Assembly (NCBI GenBank): GCA_900317935.1
Contig: ONIU01000019.1
Coordinates: forward strand, 1-41,652
Direction of reading: 5' to 3'
Length of the DNA stretch: 41,652 nt
From: an uncultured bacterium
GTDB lineage: Bacteria > Muiribacteriota > Ozemobacteria > Ozemobacterales > Ozemobacteraceae
Below the pieces are notes generated by a model. The model had not been told where the DNA came from, did no database searches, and was given only the letters and a program-made list of their open reading frames with translations. Below are positions 7,453 to 16,686 of the stretch, one piece after another (position 1 is the stretch's first letter; each line of letters begins with the position of its first letter). A program made the position numbers and the translations under genes.

Positions 7453-9897
7453 TTACCTCTTGTATCCTTCCGGTTCTTTGGCTTCTGCCTGTTTAAAAGT
7501 AACGACAGTGACACCTAAATCGCCTTCGCCGTAACGACCTGGTCTGAATTTCCTTTTCCAACGGCTGTTTTTAAGATAATTTTCAACAGCTTTCTGCAAA
7601 GCACCTGTTCCCTTGCCATGAATAATAAAAACCTGGGCTGCATCGGTATCACTCACCATCTTAAGATAAGAATCCAACTCATCCAAAGCCTCTTCAACCC
7701 TCATTCCACGTAAGTCTAATTCAGTCTTAACAAGAGGAGTTGCCACATACACAGCACCGGTATTCTGGGGCTCAGCCTTTTTATTATTACTCTTCGGAGC
7801 AAGTGCAAGATCTGAAAGTTTAACCCTCATAGTTACGCCATCAAAGTCTATTTCAGCACCATCTTTACCAGAAAGTTTTACAAATACGCCTTTACGCATA
7901 TTCTGCTTCCAGATAACGTCAACCCCTGCCTTTAATTCTGTCTTATCAATTTCTTTGAAAGCTTTTCGAGTGTTAACTTCTTCGTTGTTCTGCTGTTCTT
8001 CAAGTTTTGCTTTTGTCTGCTTTACTGATGCATGAGCATTTCTAGCATTATTAAGAGCATTCATCAACTCTTCTGCCGCATTTGCATTTGCGGAATTATT
8101 ATTTATAGTTGTCTTTAATGCAGAAATTAAAGCCTCAAACTCACGCATCTTATTTCGAAGTTCAGAAGTGTATTCTTCGGTAAGTTTGTCACGCTTAGTT
8201 TTTCTAAACTCTCTAAGCTGAGTTAAAGTTTCATCAACCTCTGCTTCTTTCGTTCTAAGTGCTGTAAGCTTTTGAACATAACTTCGTCTCAAAGCTTCAG
8301 CTCTGTTTCTTTCTCTTTCTATAGCCTCAATAAGACCTTTTTCGTTTTCATGAGTTCCTGAATTAACTTCAACCAAGTCTTTAAGAATGCTTTCAGGTAG
8401 CCCAAAAGAGCGAGCCATAGCCAAAGCATTGCTTTTTCCAGGAATACCGAGACAGAATCTGAATGTAGGCTTGAAAGTATCATAATCAAATTCCATAGCG
8501 GCATTCATGAAACCAGGTGTAGTAAAAGCAACCTTTTTTAAAGAATCATAATGAGAGGTAACTATACTGAAAGCGCCTCTATTTGCAATTTCCTTTAAAA
8601 AGCCTGAAGCAAGCGCTCCACCTTCTATTGGGTCAGTTCCTACACAGATTTCATCTATTAAAATAAGAGAATTGCCGTCTGCTAAATCTGTTATTTCCTT
8701 CAATCTTTTTAAGTGAGCAGTAAAAGTCGACAAATGGTCTTCAATACTCTGACTTTCACCAATATCTGAAAGAATCTGATTGAAAATAGGCAATTTTGCG
8801 TCTGCATCAGCCAAAACAAAATTACCTGTCTGCATCAATAAAGCATTAAGGCCAGTAGTTTTCAAGGAAACAGTTTTACCACCACCATTGGGGCCTGTAA
8901 TTATAATGCATCTCTGGTCTTTATTCATCTTTATATCAAGAGGAACACAGTTAGGATGCAATAAAGGATGCCTTGCCTTGTTCAGCACCAGTTCATGTTC
9001 TGTTGAAATTTCAGGGCAATGACAATTATAGTTAACAGCAAATTCGCTTCTAGCTCTTACTGTATCTAGCCAGATCAAAGTTTCGAACTGTTCAACCATA
9101 GCGGACTTCGATTGGCATAATACAGCAGTTAAAGCAGTGAGAATTCTGCGTATTTCTTCCCTTTCAGAAAGTCTAAGCTGTGCCAGGCGGTTATTCATTG
9201 GCAAAAACTGCAATGGCTCAATAAAAAGAGTCTGACCAGTTGCAGACTGATCGTGAACTATTCCTTGTATTCTCCCTTGGGAAGCTGCAGAAACAGGCAC
9301 AACATATCGCTCATTTCTCAGAGTGAAATAATGGTCTTGAATATCGTCAGCATGAGAACTTAAAAAAAGATTAAGCTGTTTTTCAATTTCTGCTGTATTT
9401 TTAACAAGATCCCGCCTGATTGAAGCCAAGGCTGGCGAAGCGGTATTTTTAATCTGACCGTGGTCGTCGAGACAATCATCGATTCGCTGGCAAAGAGCAA
9501 TTAAAGGCGGCATAGCCTTAATTCGCTCTGCGATGCGGTCGGTTGGCCTAATTGCCCAGCCTGAAGTCTGAGATTCAAAGTTTTTCTTCAAACTTCCGGT
9601 TATTTGAATATTGGCTCTGACTTTTAGAAAATCTTCACTTCCGAGAATAGTAGAACCGGAATTCAATATTTCGATTAGTTCTCGTATATCATTAACGGAA
9701 CCTGTATTCAATCTAACACCGGCTTCAGAATAATTTTTATAATCTTCTATCTCTGAAAGCCAGCCTCTGATTTCATTCGGGTCAGTAGAAGGTTCTAGTT
9801 TTAGTATATAATCTTTAGCAGCCCTGGAAGAAGCGTAAACAGCTATTTTCCCTAATATTTTAGGGAATTCAAGATTTTCTAAAGTTTTTCGTTCCAT
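7453..9897 (-). CDS. mutS2: Endonuclease MutS2
   Basis: MutS2-family ATPase with a C-terminal Smr nuclease domain, associated with suppression of homologous recombination and, in some bacteria, rescue of collided ribosomes. The core and clamp region spans residues 1-300. The ATPase has Walker A GPNGGGKT (335-342), Walker B LILIDEI (411-417) and TSHYDSLK. A coiled-coil insert (about 520-640) and a KOW-like stretch (about 660-720) follow, then the Smr domain (about 735-814) with LDLRGMRVEEAL and HGKGTGALQKAV. The 814-residue length is normal for the family. The ATG abuts the TAA of glmS with no gap, so they form one transcript. The C-terminal codons merge into a heptamer repeat array. Confidence 0.96.
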   Translation of the reverse strand: MERKTLENLEFPKILGKIAVYASSRAAKDYILKLEPSTDPNEIRGWLSEIEDYKNYSEAGVRLNTGSVNDIRELIEILNSGSTILGSEDFLKVRANIQITGSLKKNFESQTSGWAIRPTDRIAERIKAMPPLIALCQRIDDCLDDHGQIKNTASPALASIRRDLVKNTAEIEKQLNLFLSSHADDIQDHYFTLRNERYVVPVSAASQGRIQGIVHDQSATGQTLFIEPLQFLPMNNRLAQLRLSEREEIRRILTALTAVLCQSKSAMVEQFETLIWLDTVRARSEFAVNYNCHCPEISTEHELVLNKARHPLLHPNCVPLDIKMNKDQRCIIITGPNGGGKTVSLKTTGLNALLMQTGNFVLADADAKLPIFNQILSDIGESQSIEDHLSTFTAHLKRLKEITDLADGNSLILIDEICVGTDPIEGGALASGFLKEIANRGAFSIVTSHYDSLKKVAFTTPGFMNAAMEFDYDTFKPTFRFCLGIPGKSNALAMARSFGLPESILKDLVEVNSGTHENEKGLIEAIERERNRAEALRRSYVQKLTALRTKEAEVDETLTQLREFRKTKRDKLTEEYTSELRNKMREFEALISALKTTINNNSANANAAEELMNALNNARNAHASVKQTKAKLEEQQNNEEVNTRKAFKEIDKTELKAGVDVIWKQNMRKGVFVKLSGKDGAEIDFDGVTMRVKLSDLALAPKSNNKKAEPQNTGAVYVATPLVKTELDLRGMRVEEALDELDSYLKMVSDTDAAQVFIIHGKGTGALQKAVENYLKNSRWKRKFRPGRYGEGDLGVTVVTFKQAEAKEPEGYKR

Positions 9898-11733
9898 TTA
9901 TTCTACAGTGACTGATTTTGCGAGGTTACGTGGCTGGTCAACGTCTAATCCGCGAAGGTCAGCAACAAAGTAAGCAAACAACTGCAGCGGAACTACATTA
10001 ATAATTGGAGAGAAAAGATCTGAAACTTTTGGAACTTCAATAACCTGATCTGTAAGGTGTCTTATCTTTTCATCACCTTCGGTAGCAATGGCTATAAGCT
10101 TGCCTGAACGAGCCTGAACTTCTTTCAAATTAGAAATGGTCTTATCATACAAGTTAGATTCAGTAACAATAGCCATAACGGGCATTTCGCTATCAATTAA
10201 AGCAATAGGACCGTGTTTCATTTCACCGGCAGCATAGCCTTCTGCATGAATGTAACTTATTTCTTTGAGTTTCAAAGAGCCTTCAAGAGCTGTAGGATAG
10301 TTGAAACCTCTGCCTAGGAACAAGAAACTTCTATAATTCAAATAATTTGAGGCTATTTCTTTTATTTTGTCTTTTTGTTCCAGAACTTTTTCTATCTGCT
10401 GAGGCAAAATCTTGAGTTCTCTAATCTTTTCTTTAACAAATTCAGAATCTATTACAGAACGTATCTTACCAAGCATAAGTGCCAACAGAGTCAAGGCGGT
10501 CAGCATTGCAATATAAGCTTTTGTTGAGGCAACGCCGATTTCTGGGCCAGCGTGAATGTAGACCAACCCATCTACTTCACGAGTTAAAGAAGAATCTTTT
10601 GCGTTAACTATGCCCAATACCTTTGCTCCTCTGCTTTTGGCTTCTCTAACAGCAGCGAGTGTATCAGCAGTTTCACCTGACTGACTGATAGCAATAACAA
10701 GAGTATTACCATCTACCAAAGGAGAGCGGTATCTGAATTCACTAGCCAGATCACATTCTACAGGAATACGAACAAGTTCTTCTATTAGGTATTTTCCGAC
10801 ACAGCCAGCATAAAAGGCAGTGCCGCAAGCAACCATTACAATTCTTTGAGCTCTGAAAATATCAGGCCCTGTTAATCCAAGTTCATCAAGATAAATCTTG
10901 CCTTCTTCTTCAGAAGTGCGGCCGCCAATGGTATTACGAATAACCTGAGGCTGTTCAAAGATTTCTTTGAGCATAAAGTGGGAGAAACCACCCTTTTCTG
11001 CTGCTACAGGGTTCCAGTCAACCATTGTTGGTTCTTTTGAAAGAGTTTTTCCTGTTTCAATATTGAAGAATTCTACGCTATCGCGTTTTACTACAGCCCC
11101 ATCAAAGTTTTCAAGATAAACAACCTTGCGAGTATACTGCAGAATTGCGGTAACATCAGAAGCTACAAAATTTTCACCATTTCCTAACCCAACTAATAGC
11201 GGAGCTTCTTTTCTAGCACAAACAATTTCTTCCTGATGATCTTTGTGAATTACGGCAATAGCGTAAGCACCTTCAACTCTTTTGGTAGCTTCGATTACTG
11301 CTGCTTTCAAATCACCCTTATAATATTTTTCAATAAGATGAGCTAAAACTTCAGAGTCTGTTTCGGAAACAAATTTATGACCTTCTTCAATAAGCTGTCT
11401 GCGAAGAGCCATAAAATTTTCAATAATACCATTGTGAGCAACCATCAGACTGTTGTTGCAATCAGCATGAGGATGAGCATTAAAAGCAGATGGACGGCCA
11501 TGAGTAGCCCATCGGGTATGCCCGATTCCTATAGTAGATTCTGACTGAAAATCATCTAACAATAGTTTTCTGATGTTTCTAAGCTTACCAATATCTTTTC
11601 TGCAATGTATAGAACCTTTATCAACAACAGCTATACCGGCAGAATCGTATCCACGATATTCCAGCTTGGTCAATCCATCAAAAATCACTTCGTTAGCAGG
11701 TTTTACACCTATATATCCAATAATTCCACACAT
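9898..11733 (-). CDS. glmS: Glutamine--fructose-6-phosphate aminotransferase GlmS
   Basis: Makes glucosamine-6-phosphate from fructose-6-phosphate and glutamine, the first step to UDP-GlcNAc for peptidoglycan and lipopolysaccharide. The protein is 611 residues, the normal size. It begins MCGIIGYIG, so Cys2 is the N-terminal nucleophile of the glutaminase domain (residues 2 to about 220). Two SIS sugar-isomerase domains follow, with CGTAFYAG, SQSGETADT, VASTKAY and EGYAAGEMKHGPIALI. The C-terminus DQPRNLAKSVTVE holds the lysine that forms a Schiff base with the sugar. The start is fixed by the need for Cys2; the best ribosome site (AAAGGAAG) is about 14 nt upstream, which is long. The leader is only 34 nt, so no glmS ribozyme fits between this gene and the TPR gene. 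Confidence 0.97.
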   Translation of the reverse strand: MCGIIGYIGVKPANEVIFDGLTKLEYRGYDSAGIAVVDKGSIHCRKDIGKLRNIRKLLLDDFQSESTIGIGHTRWATHGRPSAFNAHPHADCNNSLMVAHNGIIENFMALRRQLIEEGHKFVSETDSEVLAHLIEKYYKGDLKAAVIEATKRVEGAYAIAVIHKDHQEEIVCARKEAPLLVGLGNGENFVASDVTAILQYTRKVVYLENFDGAVVKRDSVEFFNIETGKTLSKEPTMVDWNPVAAEKGGFSHFMLKEIFEQPQVIRNTIGGRTSEEEGKIYLDELGLTGPDIFRAQRIVMVACGTAFYAGCVGKYLIEELVRIPVECDLASEFRYRSPLVDGNTLVIAISQSGETADTLAAVREAKSRGAKVLGIVNAKDSSLTREVDGLVYIHAGPEIGVASTKAYIAMLTALTLLALMLGKIRSVIDSEFVKEKIRELKILPQQIEKVLEQKDKIKEIASNYLNYRSFLFLGRGFNYPTALEGSLKLKEISYIHAEGYAAGEMKHGPIALIDSEMPVMAIVTESNLYDKTISNLKEVQARSGKLIAIATEGDEKIRHLTDQVIEVPKVSDLFSPIINVVPLQLFAYFVADLRGLDVDQPRNLAKSVTVE

Positions 11734-11767
11734 GATATAAGAAATTGCTTCCTTTCAATAATCTCTA

Positions 11768-13414
11768 TTAATACTTCATATTACCTGGTCTGATACCACT
11801 ACTAGGTTGGCTATCAAATGCAGCATCTTCACTAGTAGATTCGCTAGAAGATTTTAGCCTTGCAATACTTTCTTTGGCTCTTGTTGCATAAACGCTTTCC
11901 GGGAAACGCTTAACAATAGCCTGATAAACAGCTTCGGCATCAGATGCCCCACCTTCGGTGTTTTCAAGGAATTCAGCATATTCAAAAGCACTAGAAGGAA
12001 TCCCACCAGCCATTTGGAAAAACTTATCATAATTTTTCTTGGCTTCTTCGTTATCACCACGACGTTTAGCCATCATACCACGAAGTTTGTAATATTCTGC
12101 ATTTTCTCCTCTCTTTGCGATTAATTCCAATTGAGCTTCGGCTTCATCTTCAGCAGAAGTTAAAATAAAAGCTTTTGCCATTACTAGTCTGGCTGCTATA
12201 GAATCAGGATTCTTATTTAAAACAGCACTGGCATCGTCAATGGCTCTGGTAAAATCAAGCATTTCAATATTTATCTGAGCTCTTGCTAATATATATTTAG
12301 GATTAGTCGGACTATTTCTAAGTGCAGATTCAATCTGTTCAAGAGCATCAGAATACATTCTATTGGCATAAAGAATTAAACCCTTGACATAGTTGGCTTC
12401 CCCTGTATTCCCTGCAGAAAGAGCAGCGTTTACCATATTCATAGCTTCTTCAAGTTTTCCCTGGCCTATTCTTATTTGAGCCAAACCAACAGAAGCTTCT
12501 GTAAATTTAGGAGACTTTGCTAGTATCTTGTTATAATTATCTTCTGCTTCTTTAAACTTCCCTAATTCAAGTTGAATTTCAGCAAGATTCATAAGAGCAA
12601 ATTCATCATATTTAATTTTAGAAGCAGCTTCTAATGACTTTTCTGCATTTATATGATCACCAATATTGCGATAACAATCAGCCATAAGAAATGGACTCTG
12701 AAAACTTTTTGGATTTAATTCTGAAGCCTGTTTAAAGTTCTTAATAGCTTCTTTGTAATTGAAACGACTCATTTCAACTACACCTAAATTATGAAAAGCA
12801 TCAGCATTCTTAGGCTCTTTTTTTATGATTTCATTAAGCATTGATTCTGCTTCATCATATTCTTCTTCATCTATCTTTTTTATAGCTTTTTCTAAGGGAG
12901 TCAAAGGCTTAGGAGGCTTAATAGCTCTCGGAGTATAATCAACCTTAGGTTTTCTTAACTCTGAATTCTTATCTAAAGATTTATAACCGCCAAGAATAAC
13001 TTCTTTCTCAACTTTTGTATTAGAAGTTGATTTATTCTTACTTATATTGGCCTGTGTTCTGCTTATTTCTGCTTTAATCTGATTAACAAGAGTTTTATAT
13101 TGAGGATCAGACGGGAATTTTTTAGCAAGAATTTCAGCGTGCTTTAAAGCCATTTCCTGATTACCAGATAAAGCAAGACTGTAAACGAGATAATATCTAG
13201 CCTGTGAATGCTCAGCATCCATGTCTACTACTTGTCCTAAATAATCAGCAGCAGCAGAATATTGTTTTTCGCTATAATGTTTCATACCTTCATCGAGCAA
13301 AGCTGGAATCAAACCATTGTCTGCTGCATATGCGGAACAGCAAAGCCCCAAAACCATACCAGGAATGAATTTCTTTAACCTGCGAAATAAAACTGATTTA
13401 TCTGAATTTATCAC
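11768..13414 (-). CDS. Secreted TPR-repeat protein
   Basis: A 548-residue protein with an N-terminal signal sequence (about residues 10-31, FIPGMVLGLCCSAYAAD; the CC does not form a clear lipobox) followed by tetratricopeptide repeats over most of its length. Examples are YSAAADYLGQVVDMDAEHSQ, ADAFHNLGVVEMSRFNYKEA and ANYVKGLILYANRMYSDALE. A Lys/Pro-rich linker (about 130-175) divides a short N-terminal TPR group from a long C-terminal one. Such proteins are scaffolds; a periplasmic or outer-membrane role in envelope assembly is inference. The start is GTG (13414) preceded by a strong GAGGAG at 13423-13428 with 8-nt spacing. glmS follows after 34 nt and mutS2 after that, so this gene heads a three-gene operon. 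Confidence 0.85.
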   Translation of the reverse strand: MINSDKSVLFRRLKKFIPGMVLGLCCSAYAADNGLIPALLDEGMKHYSEKQYSAAADYLGQVVDMDAEHSQARYYLVYSLALSGNQEMALKHAEILAKKFPSDPQYKTLVNQIKAEISRTQANISKNKSTSNTKVEKEVILGGYKSLDKNSELRKPKVDYTPRAIKPPKPLTPLEKAIKKIDEEEYDEAESMLNEIIKKEPKNADAFHNLGVVEMSRFNYKEAIKNFKQASELNPKSFQSPFLMADCYRNIGDHINAEKSLEAASKIKYDEFALMNLAEIQLELGKFKEAEDNYNKILAKSPKFTEASVGLAQIRIGQGKLEEAMNMVNAALSAGNTGEANYVKGLILYANRMYSDALEQIESALRNSPTNPKYILARAQINIEMLDFTRAIDDASAVLNKNPDSIAARLVMAKAFILTSAEDEAEAQLELIAKRGENAEYYKLRGMMAKRRGDNEEAKKNYDKFFQMAGGIPSSAFEYAEFLENTEGGASDAEAVYQAIVKRFPESVYATRAKESIARLKSSSESTSEDAAFDSQPSSGIRPGNMKY

Positions 13415-13470
13415 AAATACTTCTCCTCAAATCATCTGAGTTTGTAGTCATAATAGATTATCGTCTAGTT

Positions 13471-13500
13471 ATTCTACCTTAATGATATTTAAAATATCAA
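13471..13500 (-). promoter_or_regulatory. Probable promoter of the TPR-glmS-mutS2 operon
   Basis: On the minus strand TTGATA (13495-13500), 18-nt spacer, TAGAAT (13471-13476), about 56 nt before the GTG start. A small palindrome GATATT-TAA-AATATC (13484-13498) overlaps the -35 and could be an operator. Confidence 0.5.
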
Positions 13501-13504
13501 TAAG

Positions 13505-15541
13505 TTAATATAGACGCTTGTAATTCCAATGGCTACCCATAACCTTTTTATAGTAGTCACGAGTTTCTGGCAGTGGAACCTTATCCAATCTGTCTAATAC
13601 AGGTAATTTTGCATAGGGACCGGCTTCAACCTTGCGCTGAATATTACCCTGCCCACCATTATAAGATGCTGAAGCAAGGAATTTATCTCCCTTAAACAAT
13701 TCAGAAAGATAATTCAGATACCAGGTTCCGTATCTTATATTAACATCGGGTTTCCAAAGCATATCTTTTTTGAAATTCTTTTCTCCAAGCTTACCAGCAA
13801 TCCACTTGCCTGTTGTCGGCAATATCTGCATCAAGCCCATTGCATTACTTCTAGAAAGAATATCTTCTTTAAAATGGCTTTCTTCACGCATAATAGATAA
13901 TATCCAAAATTTATCTACCCCAAATTTCTTACTGTACTTATTAACTTCAGTATCATAAACTTTAGGATACAATGCTTCCCAACCCCATTTCGGCATTTGA
14001 GTTAATGGTTTATCTGATTCAGAAATTTGTCTTGAGAGTCGTTCACCATAAGCAACCAACTGCTGATAGTCATTGTGTTTTCTAGCCACATCAATAATAG
14101 CTTTGTATAATGCCATGTTTGATTTATACTTATCAGTAAGTTTTAAAGCCTCTGACTTAGCTAGAAAATTCAGTTTGGTTCCCCAAAGTTTATCCATAGC
14201 ATCTATTCTGTTTTTTGTCGCTTCAGAAAGTTTTTCAACAGGTTTGTTTTCTAACTTTAATTTGTCATTCCTAGATTGAGGAGACAACCACCATATAAAG
14301 AAAGAATTTGGATATTTCTTTTTTAGCAATTCTAATAAGGCTTGTCCGTCTTTTGATTTTAAACCAGCACAAAATGCTGCATAAGCAAGAGAATCATCAG
14401 CTCTATAATGTCCTGGAAAGTTTTTCGCAACAATCATAAAATAAGGAAGTGCTCTAGGAAATTGTTTTTCATCATAACAGCGAAGTCCCATTTCATATAT
14501 ATGAACAGGAAGAACACCGCCTTTAAAGTCTGCTTTTACAAACTGTTTAATATATTCTATTGTTTCTGCATCACGTCCACATTCAAAAGAAGAACGCATT
14601 AATCTATATTTAACTGCGACAGGGTCAACGGGAAAAGTTTTACAATTTGAAGCAGCAAGATAGTCTGTTACAGCTTCTGAATGCTTGCCACTAAAATGTT
14701 TTATGTTACCACGAAGCTGATGAGCCCAGGCAATCATTTCAGCAGAATTCTTCTTGTTATTTATGACAGCAGCAAAAGCCTCCATTGATTTGGCTGTATT
14801 TTTCTTCTTATTAAGGTATTCTGCATTTAATAATTCTGTTACAGTTTTTCCAAAACCAGCTTCTAAGGCAATCTGATTAACTTTAGATTTAAACACTTCA
14901 CCTGTCAAACCTTCATTAATAGTCCAAACAGCTATAGCAAGCCATTCCTGTCTTGTAAACTTATATAAAGTAGGATTATTAAGTATTTTTTTCAGTAGTT
15001 CTACTGAAGCAGCCGCTGTCTGATAAAAAAAACGGTCAGCGTTATATTCCACAAGAGAGCGATATGCAAATCGGCTTCTCTGGTTAATATCAATGAACGA
15101 CAAATCAGAAAGCTTATAAAATGCAGTTCCCTTTTGCCAGACTGTTTTTAACGAAGCAGCAGTAGATTCAAGCCTAGGTAAATCTGCTGGTCCTGCATTT
15201 TCCATTAAAAGCATAAACTGAGTCATTCTAGCTAATAAAGCAGATTCGGAATCAGGATATTTATTTATTAAATCTGTATAGACCTTTAATGCTTCTGCTT
15301 TTCTATTGGTATTGCGAAGTGCTTCAGCTTCCACGTAAAGCCTTACATCCTTTAGATTATTATTGGCTTTGGTAGGTTGAACAACATTATATAGTTCCTG
15401 ATATTTCTTACTATCATATAGTGCACCAATTTTTGATAGATTTTGTTCAAAACTTTGAGAAAAAGCAGCTAAGGAAGGGAAAGCCATTATCCCGCAAACA
15501 ATTGTAAATCTTAAAACCCTTTTATAAAGTAGATTGTTCAT
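13505..15541 (-). CDS. Soluble lytic murein transglycosylase, Slt70 family
   Basis: Periplasmic enzyme that cleaves peptidoglycan glycan strands, forming 1,6-anhydro-MurNAc ends. It has a signal peptide (about residues 1-29, ending AAFSQ). A long helical superhelix of TPR-like repeats (about 30-500), as in the ring of Slt70, precedes the C-terminal SLT catalytic domain. That domain has REESHF (about 552-557, catalytic Glu in the E-S pair), SNAMGLMQILPTTG and ASYNGGQGNIQ. The 678-residue length matches Slt70. The ATG at 15541 follows GAGGTGA with a second AAAGGT closer in. A separate promoter precedes the downstream TPR gene, so Slt may be monocistronic. Its place beside glmS supports a cell-wall cluster. 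Confidence 0.92.
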   Translation of the reverse strand: MNNLLYKRVLRFTIVCGIMAFPSLAAFSQSFEQNLSKIGALYDSKKYQELYNVVQPTKANNNLKDVRLYVEAEALRNTNRKAEALKVYTDLINKYPDSESALLARMTQFMLLMENAGPADLPRLESTAASLKTVWQKGTAFYKLSDLSFIDINQRSRFAYRSLVEYNADRFFYQTAAASVELLKKILNNPTLYKFTRQEWLAIAVWTINEGLTGEVFKSKVNQIALEAGFGKTVTELLNAEYLNKKKNTAKSMEAFAAVINNKKNSAEMIAWAHQLRGNIKHFSGKHSEAVTDYLAASNCKTFPVDPVAVKYRLMRSSFECGRDAETIEYIKQFVKADFKGGVLPVHIYEMGLRCYDEKQFPRALPYFMIVAKNFPGHYRADDSLAYAAFCAGLKSKDGQALLELLKKKYPNSFFIWWLSPQSRNDKLKLENKPVEKLSEATKNRIDAMDKLWGTKLNFLAKSEALKLTDKYKSNMALYKAIIDVARKHNDYQQLVAYGERLSRQISESDKPLTQMPKWGWEALYPKVYDTEVNKYSKKFGVDKFWILSIMREESHFKEDILSRSNAMGLMQILPTTGKWIAGKLGEKNFKKDMLWKPDVNIRYGTWYLNYLSELFKGDKFLASASYNGGQGNIQRKVEAGPYAKLPVLDRLDKVPLPETRDYYKKVMGSHWNYKRLY

Positions 15542-15574
15542 ACCTTTAAATCACCTCTGCACAATATCCTGTCT

Positions 15575-15603
15575 ATGATAACAAAAAAAAATATAGAGTA
15601 CAA
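15575..15603 (-). promoter_or_regulatory. Probable promoter of the Slt gene
   Basis: On the minus strand TTGTAC (15598-15603), 17-nt spacer containing a T run, TATCAT (15575-15580), about 33 nt before the ATG. Confidence 0.5.
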
Positions 15604-15627
15604 GTAAATATTAAATCCCACTTTGAC

Positions 15628-15654
15628 AAAAAAATAACCATGCTGCAGCATGGT
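15628..15654 (-). terminator. Rho-independent terminator after the small HTH/membrane-peptide pair
   Basis: An 18-bp perfect palindrome ACCATGCTGCAGCATGGT (15637-15654) is followed on the minus strand by TTA and a run of T (15628-15634). It ends minus-strand transcription about 30 nt after the 54-codon ORF. Confidence 0.85.
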
Positions 15655-15684
15655 CATTTGGGTTAATTCTTTATTACTTCAGAA

Positions 15685-15849
15685 TCAGGGCTTGAAATGT
15701 TTCAATCTTTTCTTTTCAGCGGCTTCTTTGCTGTTCATCAACTCATTATAAAGATTACAAAGAGTTTTTCCTAACAGAAAGCTGGTGCTTATAGAAAAAC
15801 AAAGCAAGTAAATTACTTCTTCTGAAGGATTTGTAAAATTTAAAATCAT
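15685..15849 (-). CDS. Small predicted membrane peptide, 54 residues
   Basis: Short ORF not matched to any family I recognise. It begins MILNFTNPSEEVIYLLCF and has one hydrophobic stretch (about residues 12-27, VIYLLCFSISTSFLLG). A charged, basic tail with EAAEKKRLKHFKP follows. That pattern fits a single-pass small membrane protein. Support for it being real: it starts 15 nt after the stop of the HTH gene on the same strand, it has an AGAAAG-like weak ribosome site, and a clear terminator follows about 30 nt beyond its stop. Its function is unknown. A modulator of the HTH protein or a toxin-like peptide are both only guesses. Ribosome-profiling evidence or conservation would decide. Confidence 0.45.
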   Translation of the reverse strand: MILNFTNPSEEVIYLLCFSISTSFLLGKTLCNLYNELMNSKEAAEKKRLKHFKP

Positions 15850-15864
15850 TATATAACTTTCTTT

Positions 15865-16074
15865 TTAAGCTTTACCTAAGTAACTGGTCACATCTGAATT
15901 ACTAGCTTTTTCAAGTTCGCTAAGCCATTTTATAACGCTGTCAACACGAAATCTAACAGAACGGCCAATCTTTACCGTCGGGAGCCCAAGGTTTCTAAGG
16001 GTATAGATAGTATTTCGCTTGACTTGTAAAAACTCCATTAATTCGGGAATAGTCATTAGACTTTCCTTCACCAT
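15865..16074 (-). CDS. Excisionase-family helix-turn-helix DNA-binding protein
   Basis: A 69-residue protein made up almost entirely of an HTH_17 (MerR/excisionase-like) domain: MTIPELMEFLQVKRNTIYTL, then GLPTVKIGRSVRFRVDSVIKWLSE. Family members bind DNA as excisionases, transposon accessory factors or small regulators. No integrase, recombinase or attachment site is nearby, so excisionase activity is not supported. A regulator is at least as likely. I chose the ATG at 16074 because GGAGGT (complement of 16083-16088) lies 8 nt upstream; a TTG at 16080 would be too close to that site. It forms a two-gene unit with the 54-residue ORF downstream. The gene is flanked by long AT-rich, repeat-rich DNA. 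Confidence 0.82.
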   Translation of the reverse strand: MVKESLMTIPELMEFLQVKRNTIYTLRNLGLPTVKIGRSVRFRVDSVIKWLSELEKASNSDVTSYLGKA

Positions 16075-16468
16075 GATCAATTACCTCCGAAAAATAACAT
16101 TTTTTGTTTAGACAGTGGTAATTTCATATCGACCCCATGGGCAGTTTTTTTTAGTATTTTTAAGTATAATTATTATTTGATTTATGCTCATAGAATGGTT
16201 TACCAATATAGTGTTTTCAGGCTAAAATAAAAAATGTGCCGTTTTTTATAGCGACACATTGAAAGGGAGTTAGGGATTTGTTTGGTTGTCCATCCATATT
16301 TGCTTAACTTTATTTTTTGTTAAGCTCTCATGAACTTCATAAATATATTCGTCTAAAAATAAAAAATACTTTAGTCTTTTTTTATTTTTTTTTATATTTT
16401 TTTATCTTTGCTTATTGATAGTTATTTTTCTTTACTCCTTAATATATTAATAAACTCTATTTTGTATG
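16075..16468. other. AT-rich gene-free region upstream of the HTH gene
   Basis: About 390 bp with no credible gene on either strand. It holds the palindrome CCCATGGG (about 16134-16141), an imperfect hairpin with AATGTG/CACATT arms (about 16232-16261), and a perfect stem GCTTAAC/GTTAAGC with a 10-nt loop (16302-16325). A strongly T-rich, strand-asymmetric tract lies at about 16375-16440. The HTH gene's promoter and operator probably lie here, but I could not pick a convincing -35/-10 pair. Confidence 0.5.
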
Positions 16469-16686
16469 TTTTTGTTTGTTATTGTTTGTTATTGTTTATT
16501 GTTGGAATTGTTGGAATTGTTGGAGTTGTTAGAGTTGTTAGAAGTGTTGGAATTGTTGGAAGAGTAGTTGAAAAGTGAAAACAGATAACTGAAAACTGAT
16601 AACCGATAACCAAATTAAGTGTTACGCTTCGCCGTGAGACACTTCGTCGTGAGACGATTGCTGTGGCAATCTGTGGTAGTTGTGTT

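Noticed and set aside
11734..11767. glmS ribozyme/riboswitch leader
   Set aside because: Only 34 nt separate glmS from the TPR gene, too short for the ribozyme.
15865..16074. Part of an integrated phage or integrative element
   Set aside because: No integrase, attachment repeats or phage genes are found nearby; an HTH_17 domain alone is not enough.
16262..16300. Minus-strand ORF of 26 codons upstream of the HTH gene
   Set aside because: No ribosome site and too short to support without conservation data.
16501..16565. CRISPR-like array
   Set aside because: The period is 9 bp with no unique spacers, and no cas gene is in the window.
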